19,637 nucleotides of DNA from Chloroflexota bacterium (lineage in GTDB: Bacteria > Chloroflexota > Anaerolineae > UBA4142): contig JAMCQI010000028.1 of NCBI GenBank assembly GCA_023381515.1, positions 1-19,637 on the forward strand, read 5' to 3'. Position 1 is the stretch's first letter, and every line of letters begins with the position of its first letter. A program made the translations under genes and the position numbers. Shown one piece after another: positions 1 to 7,197 of the stretch. The notes beneath the pieces were generated by a model, which did not search any database, was not told the origin of the DNA, and saw only the letters and a list, made by a program, of their open reading frames with translations.

Positions 1-14
1 CTAAATGAAACCAA
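1..14. repeat. Terminal inverted repeat, left end of IS630 element
   Basis: CTAAATGAAACCAA matches the reverse complement of 1187-1200 without a mismatch; beyond base 14 the match breaks down. It probably includes the duplicated TA target at bases 2-3. Confidence 0.85.
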
Positions 15-599
15 CTAATTTCTGCGGTTTTGACAACGCTTCGCAAAGGGGCTCCCGATCCGGCGCAGAACCGCATCGGGATGGCGATCGCAATTTGCGA
101 AGTAATGATCGCTGTCGCTTTCCAAGTCGCTCATGTTTAGCCGATCATGGTTGTGTGTGACCTGGTCGCGCCAGTCATTCCAGAGCAATTCCATTGGCGA
201 ACACTCGGGCGAATAGCCGGGTACATACCGGAATTGCAATCGTCGCCCATACTTCTGAAGCAACTCCGCCACAAGTCGGGAGCCCTCCGGGGTGTGAATG
301 TTGGCACCATCCACCACCAGGATGACCCGACGTTTGCGGCGAGCTGAGCGGGCCATGCTCTGTTCGACCAACTGACAGAAGGCTGCGGCATTGCGTTTCT
401 CGGCGCGGATCCGAACGATCTTGCCCGTGCGCCAATCGGTGGCCGCACATTCCTGGCGCTTGGGCGGATGCACTCCCGGCGCCCGAATCTTGCGTTGTTG
501 GCCGCGCAGCATCCACATCCGCGTGAGCGTGGGGAACAGACTCAGCTCGGCTTCGTCTTGGACATAAAGATCAGCCCCGCGCGGTGGCTGGTTTAGCAA
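15..599 (-). CDS. IS630 transposase, second frame (DDE catalytic half)
   Basis: This is the catalytic domain of an IS630-family transposase, which cuts and joins DNA at the element ends. Counting from the TTG at 599, the first Asp is D15 (YVQDEAEL), the second D97 (ILVVDGANIH), and the Glu is E137 in the family motif YSPECSPMELLW. The frame remains open upstream of the TTG into the slippery heptamer at 620-614, so it is probably translated only as a minus-one fusion with the preceding frame; the join reads AQKK-GALTRLLNQPP. The TTG lacks a clear ribosome binding site. The gene ends 14 bp from the left inverted repeat, as expected for a compact element. Confidence 0.87.
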   Translation of the reverse strand: MLNQPPRGADLYVQDEAELSLFPTLTRMWMLRGQQRKIRAPGVHPPKRQECAATDWRTGKIVRIRAEKRNAAAFCQLVEQSMARSARRKRRVILVVDGANIHTPEGSRLVAELLQKYGRRLQFRYVPGYSPECSPMELLWNDWRDQVTHNHDRLNMSDLESDSDHYFANCDRHPDAVLRRIGSPFAKRCQNRRN

Positions 600-604
600 G
601 CGTG

Positions 605-1111
605 TTAACGCCCCTTTTTTTGAGCGTAGCCGGGTTGCTGCTCAGCCAAATGCTTGACGGTCCAGGTCGGACGCCGACAGACAGCCTCAATGCGCTCCAA
701 GTGCTGGCGGATGCACTCATCGGTCACGCGGACTTTGAAAATGCGCCGGACCAACTTGGCCAACAGAGCGGTGGTCCAGCCCGGACGCTTCAGCTTGAAC
801 TCCCGTGGCGACTGCGGGACACACTCTCGGAGGAACGCTTCCATCCCGGCCGTGATCGTCGGCGGACGTCCCGAATGCGGGGCTTCGATCAGACCGGCAC
901 AGCCAGCCCGCTGAAAGCGATGGAGCCAGTCCCGTACCACATCGTCGCTTTTGCGAGTGATCTGGGCGATCTCTTCGACCGAGTAACCATCGTCGGACAA
1001 CAAGACCATCTGAACCCGCAATTGGGTCCGCGGACACTTGGTTTCGCGATATAGCTTCTGCAAACGGGCGGCTTGTCGCCCGCGCAGCCGGATTCTGAGC
1101 GGTGGACGCAT
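605..1111 (-). CDS. IS630 transposase, first frame (DNA-binding half)
   Basis: This is the N-terminal part of an IS630/Tc1-mariner transposase, which binds the element ends. The product has a helix-turn-helix around residues 25-60 (SVEEIAQITRKSDDVVRDWL) followed by the family linker LIEAPHSGRPPTI and a second helical region. I chose the ATG at 1111 because GGGAGAG stands 5 nt before it; a GTG at 1117 overlaps that ribosome binding site. The frame ends at a TAA shortly after the heptamer A-AAA-AAG (620-614). A minus-one slip there joins it to the catalytic frame, giving a protein of the usual size of about 350 residues. Alone it would have no catalytic domain. Confidence 0.85.
   Translation of the reverse strand: MRPPLRIRLRGRQAARLQKLYRETKCPRTQLRVQMVLLSDDGYSVEEIAQITRKSDDVVRDWLHRFQRAGCAGLIEAPHSGRPPTITAGMEAFLRECVPQSPREFKLKRPGWTTALLAKLVRRIFKVRVTDECIRQHLERIEAVCRRPTWTVKHLAEQQPGYAQKKGR
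614..620 (-). other. Slippery heptamer for minus-one frameshift
   Basis: On the minus strand the bases read A AAA AAG with the zero-frame codons AAA and AAG, followed by GGGG. Slipping back one base converts QKKGR-stop into QKKGALTRLL and continues into the DDE frame. Such frameshifting is known in several IS630-family elements; a plain sequencing or mutational frameshift at the A7 run is the alternative. Confidence 0.6.
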
Positions 1112-1186
1112 AGGCACTCTCCCTATGATAAAACGGGGGAAAGCGTTGCGCCGTTAGTCCATACTGCTCAAAACCGTAATCATTTC

Positions 1187-1200
1187 TTGGTTTCATTTAG
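1187..1200. repeat. Terminal inverted repeat, right end of IS630 element
   Basis: TTGGTTTCATTTAG is the mirror of the left end. It lies about 75 bp upstream of the transposase start and directly abuts host sequence that contains a ribosome binding site and eight codons of an interrupted gene. Confidence 0.85.
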
Positions 1201-1224
1201 TGCAGTTCTCCTCTCTGACTTCAT
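1201..1224 (-). pseudogene. First eight codons of a gene interrupted by the IS630 element
   Basis: A good ribosome binding site (AAGGAGAG, 1230-1237 on the minus strand) stands 5 nt before an ATG at 1224. The codons read MKSERRTA and then run directly into the inverted repeat of the IS element. The upstream neighbour begins MNASRKTAIVV, so the two starts agree at M, R, T and A with conservative changes elsewhere. This suggests that the broken gene encoded a second DUF4386-type membrane protein in the same operon. Its remainder would lie left of the window. Confidence 0.55.
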
Positions 1225-1276
1225 TTTTTCTCTCCTTGTGTTTTGTGGGTAATTCCTACCGTGATAACGACATTGG

Positions 1277-1975
1277 TTAGGCCGGTCTGGCGGAAGCGAA
1301 GGCCGAGGGATTGAATCCCTTTACGATCAGCCACACGGCCATCACCATTTCTTGAATGAGGATGGGGAAATTGATCACGAAGACAGTCGGCGACATACCG
1401 GGAGCGACGAGATGAAACAAGACCAAGAACGCGGTAGAGAAATGCATCAGGATGGCGATCAAGCCCCAAACGGATATCCAGCGAGGGATGAGTTTTGATT
1501 GATAGAATACGCAGTAGAGCATCAGAGCGTCCAGGCTGAAAACGATGATCAACAAAGTATCGATCGAATCATGCCCGGCGAGGAGTACAGCGCCCAAGGA
1601 TTGAAAATAGGGAGCTGGAGTTCCCCCCGCTGCATATTCCTGACCTGCAATGATTAGGAACAGCCGCGTGATTACCATGGCCATATAGACAACGGTTTCA
1701 AGCGCCCCTCTGAAGATGAGATACCCGAGAGCCAGGGCTTCATTGAATTTTCTTAGGATTGGGAACAGCATCACCGGAACCAGGGCAAGCGCAAAGGCCA
1801 TCGTCAACACGAAAAGGAGTCCGATGATCATTTGATTTTCACGGCCAGAGACTTGCCTCAGATAATCCGGAGCCGTTAGAATGGATTGCGTGAAAACCAC
1901 GCTGAGAATACCCGAGACCGTCCCAATAATGTACAACACTCCGACCACGATCGCTGTCTTTCTACTCGCGTTCAT
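1277..1975 (-). CDS. DUF4386 family integral membrane protein
   Basis: The 232-residue product is a polytopic membrane protein. Hydrophobic segments are visible near residues 7-30, 48-72, 85-112, 125-155, 165-195 and 195-220, giving about six transmembrane helices. The start MNASRKTAIVVGVLYIIGTV and the GYLIFRGALET segment are characteristic of DUF4386 proteins. No biochemical function is known for the family; it is often found beside regulators in Chloroflexota and Firmicutes. The ribosome binding site GGGAG precedes the ATG closely. The start lies inside the end of the upstream small gene (14-nt overlap), so the two are probably translationally coupled. A further cotranscribed gene downstream has been hit by the IS630 element. 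Confidence 0.85.
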   Translation of the reverse strand: MNASRKTAIVVGVLYIIGTVSGILSVVFTQSILTAPDYLRQVSGRENQMIIGLLFVLTMAFALALVPVMLFPILRKFNEALALGYLIFRGALETVVYMAMVITRLFLIIAGQEYAAGGTPAPYFQSLGAVLLAGHDSIDTLLIIVFSLDALMLYCVFYQSKLIPRWISVWGLIAILMHFSTAFLVLFHLVAPGMSPTVFVINFPILIQEMVMAVWLIVKGFNPSAFASARPA

Positions 1976-2255
1976 TTTTGATCTCCCTTTGGCTTTCTGA
2001 TTTACCAGCCGGACCGGGGTTTACGCGATTGACCGAGATCAAAGGCATTCCCAAATCACGCACTTTTTTGAGCAAGCCATGCAATGCGGCCTGGTCAATC
2101 ACCAGGCCGGTCAATAGCGTATCGCCGTCCTCTTCCAGCGTGATCTTCAGGCCGCCAAACCAGTCGGTCCATTGACTGCTCAGGTGTCCCTTGATCCTGA
2201 TCTGATAGACGATTGGTTGGATTGAATCGGTTTTAGGTTCGAGTCCGTTTGACAT
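1962..2255 (-). CDS. Small conserved-looking hypothetical protein
   Basis: I do not recognise a named domain. From the ATG at 2255 the product has 97 residues, is soluble, and carries a compact alpha/beta core (YQIRIKGHLSSQWTDWFGG, then LTGLVIDQAALHGLLKKV and a C-terminal charged tail). I recall similar sequences as short proteins next to DUF4386 and LuxR genes, but this cannot be checked here. The frame stays open to 2330, but the added residues are Cys- and His-rich and unlike the rest, so the ATG at 2255 is preferred although its ribosome binding site is weak. It overlaps the DUF4386 gene by 14 nt and so is probably the first gene of that operon. Confidence 0.75.
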   Translation of the reverse strand: MSNGLEPKTDSIQPIVYQIRIKGHLSSQWTDWFGGLKITLEEDGDTLLTGLVIDQAALHGLLKKVRDLGMPLISVNRVNPGPAGKSESQREIKNERE

Positions 2256-2413
2256 GAATATTTGCTCGTTGTGGCCGGGCATAGCAGTCTGTGCCGCATG
2301 CTCAATGCACAAGCAGCATATCCGCAACACAGTGTTAACGAATAGACACTTTGGTGTTGGGTGGTGGTGCTGTTTTGAATTATCGAGGGGAAAATGATGA
2401 GGAAAACTGACAG

Positions 2414-5158
2414 TTACAACAAACCCAGTTCGTGGGCGCGGGCTACAGCTTCAGTGCGCCTCTGAACTTGGAGTTTGTCAAATATCCTGCGGTTATGCCC
2501 TTTGACCGTGTCCAGGGCGAGGAAAAGCCGCTCGCAAATCTCGCGATTCGAGAGTCCCTGGGCAATGAGTCGTAGTATTTCTAGCTCGCGTTGGCTCAAT
2601 GGCTCGACGAGGGGCTGGGCAGGAGACAGATCTGATTTGCCTTCGCTCGTCTGCGCCTCAGCTTCAAATGCAGCTCGCAACTTGCCTACATAGATCGGCA
2701 TGATCCCATGAGCAGCGGCTTCGGTCAGAAGCTCGGCCATAGGCGACCCTTCGTCCACAAAGAGACGAACGAATCCGCCCGGCTCTGCCAGCGCCAGCGC
2801 GTCACCCAGCAGATGCACAGCCTTGTCCTTTTCGCCATGCGCACGGTGAGCGATCGCCTGCAGTACCATCACCTTGAGCCGTTCATCTTGCCAGCACTTG
2901 GCTTCCATCTGCTGACGATACGGTGCCAGCACCGCCAGTGCTTCGGAGGTGTCCCCCTGGGCCAAGAGTACCCTAGCCTGGCTGATGGGGAGATCATGAG
3001 TTTGAGCCAGATGAGCGGCTGCCGCCAAATCGCCCTGGCGAAGCAACGCCAGCACCTGGGCAGCAGCAACTTCAGGCATCCGAAACACGAAGTTATGCTG
3101 GTGTACGCTCTGATCGGTCTCCGCCAACATGGCGGCCGCGCCAAGCACATCTCCCCGGGCAAGTTTCAGGCGGGCGAGAAACACCTCACTAATGACGAAC
3201 CTGTCAATAACTTGATCATACTGCCGCGCCAGTTGGAGGCTCTTCTGGCCGTGCTGCTCGGCGGCATCCAGGTCGTTCCATTCGTAGCAGATACGGGCCA
3301 GGCCAAGATACGCTTCGCTGGTACTCGGATTCGAATAATCGCCAAGCAGTTGCAGGGAGCGCCGGTAGGTCTCGGCCGCCGGATGAAGCTGGTTTTCTAA
3401 TTCCTGTATCTGGCCCAGGCAGATTGTAGCCAAACTCGTGTTGAGAACACTCCCAGAGGCCTGGGCGATAGATAGAGCATCCGTATAGGCCCGACCGGCT
3501 GCGTCACGTTCTCCCCGGAAATGGTAGGCCATCGCCATCGTCCAATTTGCCCTAAAGCGGGAAAGCAGGTTGTCGGGGGGCAGATACTCCAGGGCGCGGC
3601 GCGCCTGGGTGATCATGGCTTCCGGCTGGTAGCGGGTGAGAGCCAACGTAGCCCTGGCGGCGGCGATTTGTCCGATAAGGTTTCGGGTCTTGTCCGGTCC
3701 CTTGACTACGCTCGGGATGCCTTGCATGGCGGCTTCAGCCGCTTGTAGTTTCTCTTCCACGCCGGTCGTTTGGCCATTACCCAGCAACAACGAAGCATGC
3801 TTCCACCACAACGAAGGCCTGGCATTCAGCACCGTCGTTGGCAGTGACTCCAACCAGTTTAGTATAGCAGTCACCGCGCCATGAAAGTGCAGGGGAATTG
3901 CGTCTCCTTCAATCAGGCGCGCGGCGCGCTCGACATCATTCGCCGCAGCCGCATGCTGAAACGCTTCAATCCCCGAGCCATTGTCTTCAAACCATACGCT
4001 GGCGCGTATGTGTAATTCGGCCACGCCCTTCCCCTCATCCCCTGTAGATGAGTCGGCGCTCTGATGCGACTGCTGCTGCAGCAGCCGCTGCCGCAGCAAT
4101 TCTGCAAAGAGATGGTGATAGCGGTACCAGCGCCGCTCGTCGTCCAGGGGAACGATGAACAGGTTGGCATGTTCGAGATATTCCAGGGTTTCTTGCCCGG
4201 AAGCGGATGGAGTGGGATGCAGGTCGGCATCCCCGTGCAGAACGGCATCACACAGGGGGCCGCACATTCGGTCGAGGATCGATGTGCGCAGCAGGAAGGT
4301 CTGGATGCTTTCGGACTGCTGTTGCAGGACTTCTTCAACCAGATAGTCCAGCACGAAATGGTGGCTGCCGGTGAAAGAGTGGATAAAACTGGTGGCGTCT
4401 TGATGCCCCTGCATCGAAATCGCGGCTAATTGCAGGCCGGCAATCCAGCCTTCGGTGCGGGTTTCCAGTGCGGCGATGTCTTCCTCGGAGAGGTTCAGGC
4501 CCATCATTTGGTTGAGAAAGGCGGCGGCTTCGGAGGGGGTAAAACGCAAGTCTGCGGCGCGCAGCTCGGTCAATTTGCCCCGGGCGCGTAGCCGGGCCAG
4601 GGGCAGATGGGGATCCTCACGGGTGGCGATGACCAGGTGCATCTGGGGCGGCAGATGCTCGAGCAGAAAGGCGAGGGCATTCTCAACCGGTTTGGCATCA
4701 ATAACGTGGTAGTCGTCAAGGACGAGGACGAAATTATCCGGGATGGTGGTGATCTCGTTGAGCAGGATTGTCAGAATCGATTCGGTGGACGGTGGCTGAG
4801 GGGATTGGAGCGTCCTCAACACCCCTGCTCCGATATTCGCCGCAATCGTCTGCAAAGCAGCGACGAGGTAAGCCAGAAAGCATGCGGGGTCATTGTCCCC
4901 TTCGTCCAGCGACAGCCAGGCAACGCGAACCTTCGGTTCGAGTCGCTCACACACCTGCCCTGGCGGGTGTTGCCCGGGACCGGCGACCCATTCGCTGACC
5001 AGCGTGGTTTTTCCAAAGCCGGCGGGGGCAGAGATGAGGGTCAGTTTGCGGCTCGCAGAGAGGCCCTCGTTCAGCCGCTCGATCAGGCGGGGGCGGAGAA
5101 CAATCTTAGACCGAGGTGGAGGGATATACAATTTTGTGGCTAAAATAGGCGTAGCCAT
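2414..5158 (-). CDS. LuxR-family, MalT-like ATP-dependent transcriptional activator (LAL type)
   Basis: The 914-residue protein has the MalT/LAL layout. An N-terminal STAND-type NTPase carries Walker A GFGKTT at residues 47-52 and a Walker B-like FVLVLDDYH with D148-D149. A long helical TPR-like middle (about 360-780) follows, and a LuxR helix-turn-helix (854-914, starting LSQRELEILRLIAQGLSNREI) ends the protein. Such proteins bind an inducer through the helical region, oligomerise with ATP and activate transcription. The ligand here is unknown. About 18 extra residues, Pro- and Gln-rich, sit between the Walker A helix and the WLSLDEGDND motif. It is followed on the same strand by the small gene and DUF4386 gene, which are its obvious candidate targets. 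A consensus-like promoter lies 21 bp upstream. Confidence 0.93.
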   Translation of the reverse strand: MATPILATKLYIPPPRSKIVLRPRLIERLNEGLSASRKLTLISAPAGFGKTTLVSEWVAGPGQHPPGQVCERLEPKVRVAWLSLDEGDNDPACFLAYLVAALQTIAANIGAGVLRTLQSPQPPSTESILTILLNEITTIPDNFVLVLDDYHVIDAKPVENALAFLLEHLPPQMHLVIATREDPHLPLARLRARGKLTELRAADLRFTPSEAAAFLNQMMGLNLSEEDIAALETRTEGWIAGLQLAAISMQGHQDATSFIHSFTGSHHFVLDYLVEEVLQQQSESIQTFLLRTSILDRMCGPLCDAVLHGDADLHPTPSASGQETLEYLEHANLFIVPLDDERRWYRYHHLFAELLRQRLLQQQSHQSADSSTGDEGKGVAELHIRASVWFEDNGSGIEAFQHAAAANDVERAARLIEGDAIPLHFHGAVTAILNWLESLPTTVLNARPSLWWKHASLLLGNGQTTGVEEKLQAAEAAMQGIPSVVKGPDKTRNLIGQIAAARATLALTRYQPEAMITQARRALEYLPPDNLLSRFRANWTMAMAYHFRGERDAAGRAYTDALSIAQASGSVLNTSLATICLGQIQELENQLHPAAETYRRSLQLLGDYSNPSTSEAYLGLARICYEWNDLDAAEQHGQKSLQLARQYDQVIDRFVISEVFLARLKLARGDVLGAAAMLAETDQSVHQHNFVFRMPEVAAAQVLALLRQGDLAAAAHLAQTHDLPISQARVLLAQGDTSEALAVLAPYRQQMEAKCWQDERLKVMVLQAIAHRAHGEKDKAVHLLGDALALAEPGGFVRLFVDEGSPMAELLTEAAAHGIMPIYVGKLRAAFEAEAQTSEGKSDLSPAQPLVEPLSQRELEILRLIAQGLSNREICERLFLALDTVKGHNRRIFDKLQVQRRTEAVARAHELGLL

Positions 5159-5178
5159 AGATCATTTTTCCTGCTCTG

Positions 5179-5206
5179 ATTATCTCTGTCCTGCACTGCA
5201 AGTCAA
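5179..5206 (-). promoter_or_regulatory. Sigma-70 type promoter of the LuxR/MalT-like gene
   Basis: Read on the minus strand, TTGACT (5206-5201) is followed after 16 bp by GATAAT (5184-5179). A start near 5172 would leave a leader of only about 14 nt with AGGA before the ATG at 5158. Confidence 0.6.
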
Positions 5207-5232
5207 TATTCACCCCATGATTCAAGAGTCAT

Positions 5233-5261
5233 TTGCACCCACCACAGCCATGTGCTATACC
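5233..5261 (+). promoter_or_regulatory. Extended minus-10 promoter upstream of the four-arm RNA
   Basis: TTGCAC (5233-5238) and TATACC (5256-5261) are 17 bp apart, and TGC directly precedes the minus-10, making an extended minus-10 element. It points rightward into the hairpin region at 5304-5405, with a predicted start near 5268. It is divergent from the LuxR promoter. Confidence 0.45.
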
Positions 5262-5327
5262 GGCGCTACTTGGGTTGGCAGAATCCGAATTCGGGGGGGC
5301 AGCGCGGCAACCGAGATCGCGAGCAAC

Positions 5328-5365
5328 AAGTTGCCGCTGAGTACCCGACGCCCGTCGCTCCCGTA
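5328..5365 (+). repeat. 38-bp dispersed RNA motif, copy 1
   Basis: These 38 bases recur at 11487-11524 in the same orientation with one mismatch (G at 5341 against C at 11500). The motif starts with AAGTTGCCGCT, contains a small CGAC-GCCC-GTCG hairpin and three CCCG units, and ends CTCCCGTA. In both copies an intrinsic terminator of different sequence begins 1 nt later. Confidence 0.8.
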
Positions 5366-5366
5366 G

Positions 5367-5405
5367 CGGCAACTTTCCATAACACGAAAGTTGCCGTTTT
5401 GTTTT
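5367..5405 (+). terminator. Intrinsic terminator, 11-bp perfect stem
   Basis: CGGCAACTTTC (5367-5377) and GAAAGTTGCCG (5386-5396) form a perfect 11-bp stem with an 8-nt loop, followed by TTTTGTTTTT. It works on the plus strand, yet no plus-strand gene lies to its left: the LuxR gene is divergent. It therefore belongs to the RNA starting near 5268 or serves as a leader terminator for the ArsR operon. Confidence 0.75.
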
Positions 5406-5463
5406 TGGAGACTCCATGTATCACAGAGCGTGCCAATTATCTCTATTTATGAATCTATAATAT

Positions 5464-5840
5464 TATATGCCTTGACAAGTATATGCTCTGTGGAGTATAA
5501 TCGAGAGCGTGGAATCTGTGTTTGAGATCATTGCAGAGCCGAACCGCCGCGCGATATTGAGCCTCCTGGTCTCGTCACAACAGTCGGTTGGAGAGATCGA
5601 GCGTCAACTTTGCATGCCGCAGCCGACCGTGTCAAAGCACCTGCGAGTGCTGCGCGAGGCCGGTTTCGTAGAATCCACGGTGGACGCACAGCGCCGTCTC
5701 TACCGGCTGAAGCCAGAACCGCTTCAGGAGGTGGAGGCCTGGCTGGCTCCGTTCCGTAGGTTCTGGTCCGCTCACGTAGATGCTCTCGAACGCCACCTCG
5801 ACCGCATGGATCAATCAACACCAACGAAAAGGAAGATAAG
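5464..5840 (+). repeat. Duplicated promoter-ArsR block, copy 1
   Basis: This block matches 7198-7573 in the same orientation. I count 17 differences in the shared coding part (about 95% identity) and small indels between the minus-10 and the start codon. The homology starts at TATATGCC just before the minus-35 and ends near the 3' end of the regulator gene, so regulatory DNA was duplicated but the regulated gene was not. Confidence 0.9.
5472..5501 (+). promoter_or_regulatory. Consensus sigma-70 promoter of ArsR copy 1
   Basis: TTGACA (5472-5477) and TATAAT (5496-5501) both match consensus exactly with an 18-bp spacer. A start 7-8 nt downstream would coincide with the GTG at 5509, so the mRNA may be leaderless or nearly so. 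The same promoter was copied with the gene at 7206-7235, where the minus-10 has become TATATC. ArsR repressors usually bind such core regions of their own operon. Confidence 0.75.
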
Positions 5841-5892
5841 TAAAAGACGACGCGGCCCAAGCCGCGAACATGATAAAGGAGAAACGAAATGA
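5509..5892 (+). CDS. ArsR/SmtB-type winged-helix repressor, copy 1
   Basis: The 127-residue product is a small winged-helix regulator of the ArsR superfamily, starting MESVFEIIAEPNRRAIL. The recognition helix region reads EIERQLCMPQPTVSKHLRVLREAGFV (about residues 27-52). The metal box ELCVCDL of arsenic and cadmium sensors is absent, so this belongs to the group that travels with VOC or SRPBCC genes and whose signals are mostly unknown. GTG 5509 is taken as start; GTG 5518 is the alternative and is the one kept in the second copy. The stop overlaps the VOC start by four bases (ATGA), indicating translational coupling. The basic C-terminal tail after residue 105 (TKRKISKRRRG) differs from that of the second copy. 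Confidence 0.9.
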   Translation: MESVFEIIAEPNRRAILSLLVSSQQSVGEIERQLCMPQPTVSKHLRVLREAGFVESTVDAQRRLYRLKPEPLQEVEAWLAPFRRFWSAHVDALERHLDRMDQSTPTKRKISKRRRGPSREHDKGETK

Positions 5893-6281
5893 AGATCAAA
5901 TTGACCAACGTTTACGTGGACGACCAGGGCAAGGCCCTGCGCTTCTATACGGAGGTACTGGGCTTTGTCAAGAAGGCCGATTTCAGTCAGGGTCCATATC
6001 GCTGGCTGACCGTGGGCTCGGCCGAGGAGCCGGACGGCACTCAGTTGCAGCTGGCGCTGAATGACAACCCCGCGGGCAAAGCATATCAGCAGGCGCTGTT
6101 TCAACAGGGCCAGCCCGCGGCCATGTTCTACACCGACGACGTCAAGGGCGACTACGAGCGGATCAAGGCCCGCGGCGCCGAGTTCACGATGCCGCCCACC
6201 GACGTGACCGGCTCGACCATTGCGATGCTGAAGGACACCTGCGGCAACCTCATTCAGCTCACCCAGCTCGCACACTATTAG
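5889..6281 (+). CDS. VOC family protein (glyoxalase/bleomycin-resistance/dioxygenase fold)
   Basis: The 130-residue protein has the paired beta-alpha-beta-beta-beta modules of the vicinal oxygen chelate fold: KLTNVYVDDQGKALRFYTEVLGF at the start, and AAMFYTDDVKGDYERIKARGAEF then DTCGNLIQLTQL in the second half. The final metal-ligand position of glyoxalase I, normally Glu, is Gln here (NLIQL), so the metal chemistry may differ or be lost. Members of this subgroup are usually annotated only as VOC proteins, with suggested roles in detoxification or antibiotic binding. A strong ribosome binding site (AAAGGAG) precedes the ATG, which overlaps the ArsR stop by four bases. The regulator very probably controls this gene. 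Confidence 0.9.
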   Translation: MKIKLTNVYVDDQGKALRFYTEVLGFVKKADFSQGPYRWLTVGSAEEPDGTQLQLALNDNPAGKAYQQALFQQGQPAAMFYTDDVKGDYERIKARGAEFTMPPTDVTGSTIAMLKDTCGNLIQLTQLAHY

Positions 6282-7197
6282 GGACGGCGGTCCAGCACGA
6301 CGGCAGCCGGTGGGCGCCGACGGCCGCGGCTTTACGGCGGTGTACGTCGGCGCTCCCGGTGCGCTGCCTTCGCCGGGCCGTTCCGGGATTCACTGGCCGA
6401 CGCGGACGATCTGCAGCGGGTCGCCGCCGGGCTGGCAGTCACCGGTATCGGCTCGATCGCCCAACGCTTCGCCCGGGCGGTAGTGCAAAACTAGCAAGTT
6501 GGGCTTGCACCGGCGCAGGTGGACTGACCGCGCCAAGGCGAGCAGTCGGCGAAGGCGGCTCGGGTTAGTCGAACGGCACCGAGCTCGCCATGTTGACTGC
6601 CCAGGGCGACCAGGGCCGCGGCGGCAGCATGGCGCTGATCGGCCGCCCAGGGCGGGCCAGCAGCCCGGCCGATGCGCGACACCGCGGGGGCGATGGCCTC
6701 GCCTACCGCGCTCTCTGGTGAGACGTGCAGCACGGGCAGACCCTCCGCTTCCGCCGCCGACGCCAGGGGGGTTACGAGACAGCTGCCCTTCGGCGGCACG
6801 CAGCAGCGGGTGCGAGCCCAGGATGCAGTCCAGCGGCGGCAGCGGCTTGGGCCGGCCGAAGGGCGCACACGCGCGCAGTTGTCCGCCGGCCGGTTGCAGG
6901 CCGGCGGCGACCTGCTCAGGCCGGCTCGGCCGCTGGCGATCGCCTGGTCGAGCCAGCGGCGGCACAGGTCTTCGGCGGTAGAGTGCTCGGCTTGGTCAAG
7001 TGAAACCTGTCCGGTGCGCAGCGGAGGAAGGATGCCGCTAGCGGAGAAAGGGGTGCGGGGAAAGGGGAGGCAGCCCTTGCCATCGCCTCAACGCTGAAGC
7101 GGCCGGAGCGCACAGCGCTCTGAATCGCACCCGCCAAAAACGCATCAGACGGTACATCCCCGCACGCCGACGGAAACCTTGCGTGGCCCCCCGCCTG
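6282..7197. other. GC-rich block of decayed coding sequence, no intact gene
   Basis: This 0.9-kb stretch between the two ArsR copies is clearly richer in G and C than its flanks and holds no convincing intact gene. Coding-like fragments occur in several frames. On the plus strand 6363-6494 reads FRDSLADADDLQRV...GIGSIAQRFARAVVQN-stop. On the minus strand one frame near 6930-7010 gives LDQAEHSTAEDLCRRW and another at 6540-6700 gives GLPVLHVSPESAV with a helical continuation. The frame changes suggest several indels in one or two old genes that I cannot identify. It probably marks sequence inserted or brought together when the ArsR block was duplicated. Confidence 0.5.

Larger units (their letters stand above)
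1..1200 (-). mobile_element. IS630-family insertion sequence, apparently complete
   Basis: The outermost 14 bases at the left (CTAAATGAAACCAA) are the exact reverse complement of bases 1187-1200, and two transposase frames on the minus strand fill the interior. IS630 elements insert at TA and duplicate it, so the TA just inside each outer base is probably the target duplication and the element proper starts at AATGAAACC. The DDE residues are present and no stop codon interrupts the two frames beyond their programmed-looking junction, so the copy looks potentially active. It interrupts a minus-strand gene that starts at 1224. The window begins exactly at the element end, so the left flank cannot be inspected. 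Confidence 0.9.
5268..5405 (+). ncRNA. Candidate regulatory RNA: four-arm attenuator or terminated small RNA
   Basis: From the predicted start near 5268 to the U-rich tract there are about 137 nt. They contain four arms: arm 1 GCGGCAAC (5304-5311), arm 2 AAGTTGCCGCT (5328-5338), arm 3 AGCGGCAACTTTC (5365-5377), arm 4 GAAAGTTGCCG (5386-5396). Arms 1 and 2 pair over 8 bp, arms 2 and 3 over 11 bp, arms 3 and 4 over 11 bp followed by TTTTGTTTTT. This is the 1:2/3:4 versus 2:3 layout of transcription attenuators. The first gene downstream is the ArsR regulator at 5509, which also has its own promoter, so the RNA may control readthrough or act alone. No leader peptide with a convincing ribosome binding site was found. 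Confidence 0.45.

Noticed and set aside
2708..3400. Plus-strand open frame of 230 codons inside the LuxR gene
   Set aside because: It is antisense to the TPR-like region of the MalT-like protein and carries no recognisable domain.
5252..5452. Plus-strand open frame of 66 codons through the four-arm RNA
   Set aside because: Its start lies inside the predicted promoter, it has no ribosome binding site, and its codons are imposed by the inverted repeats.
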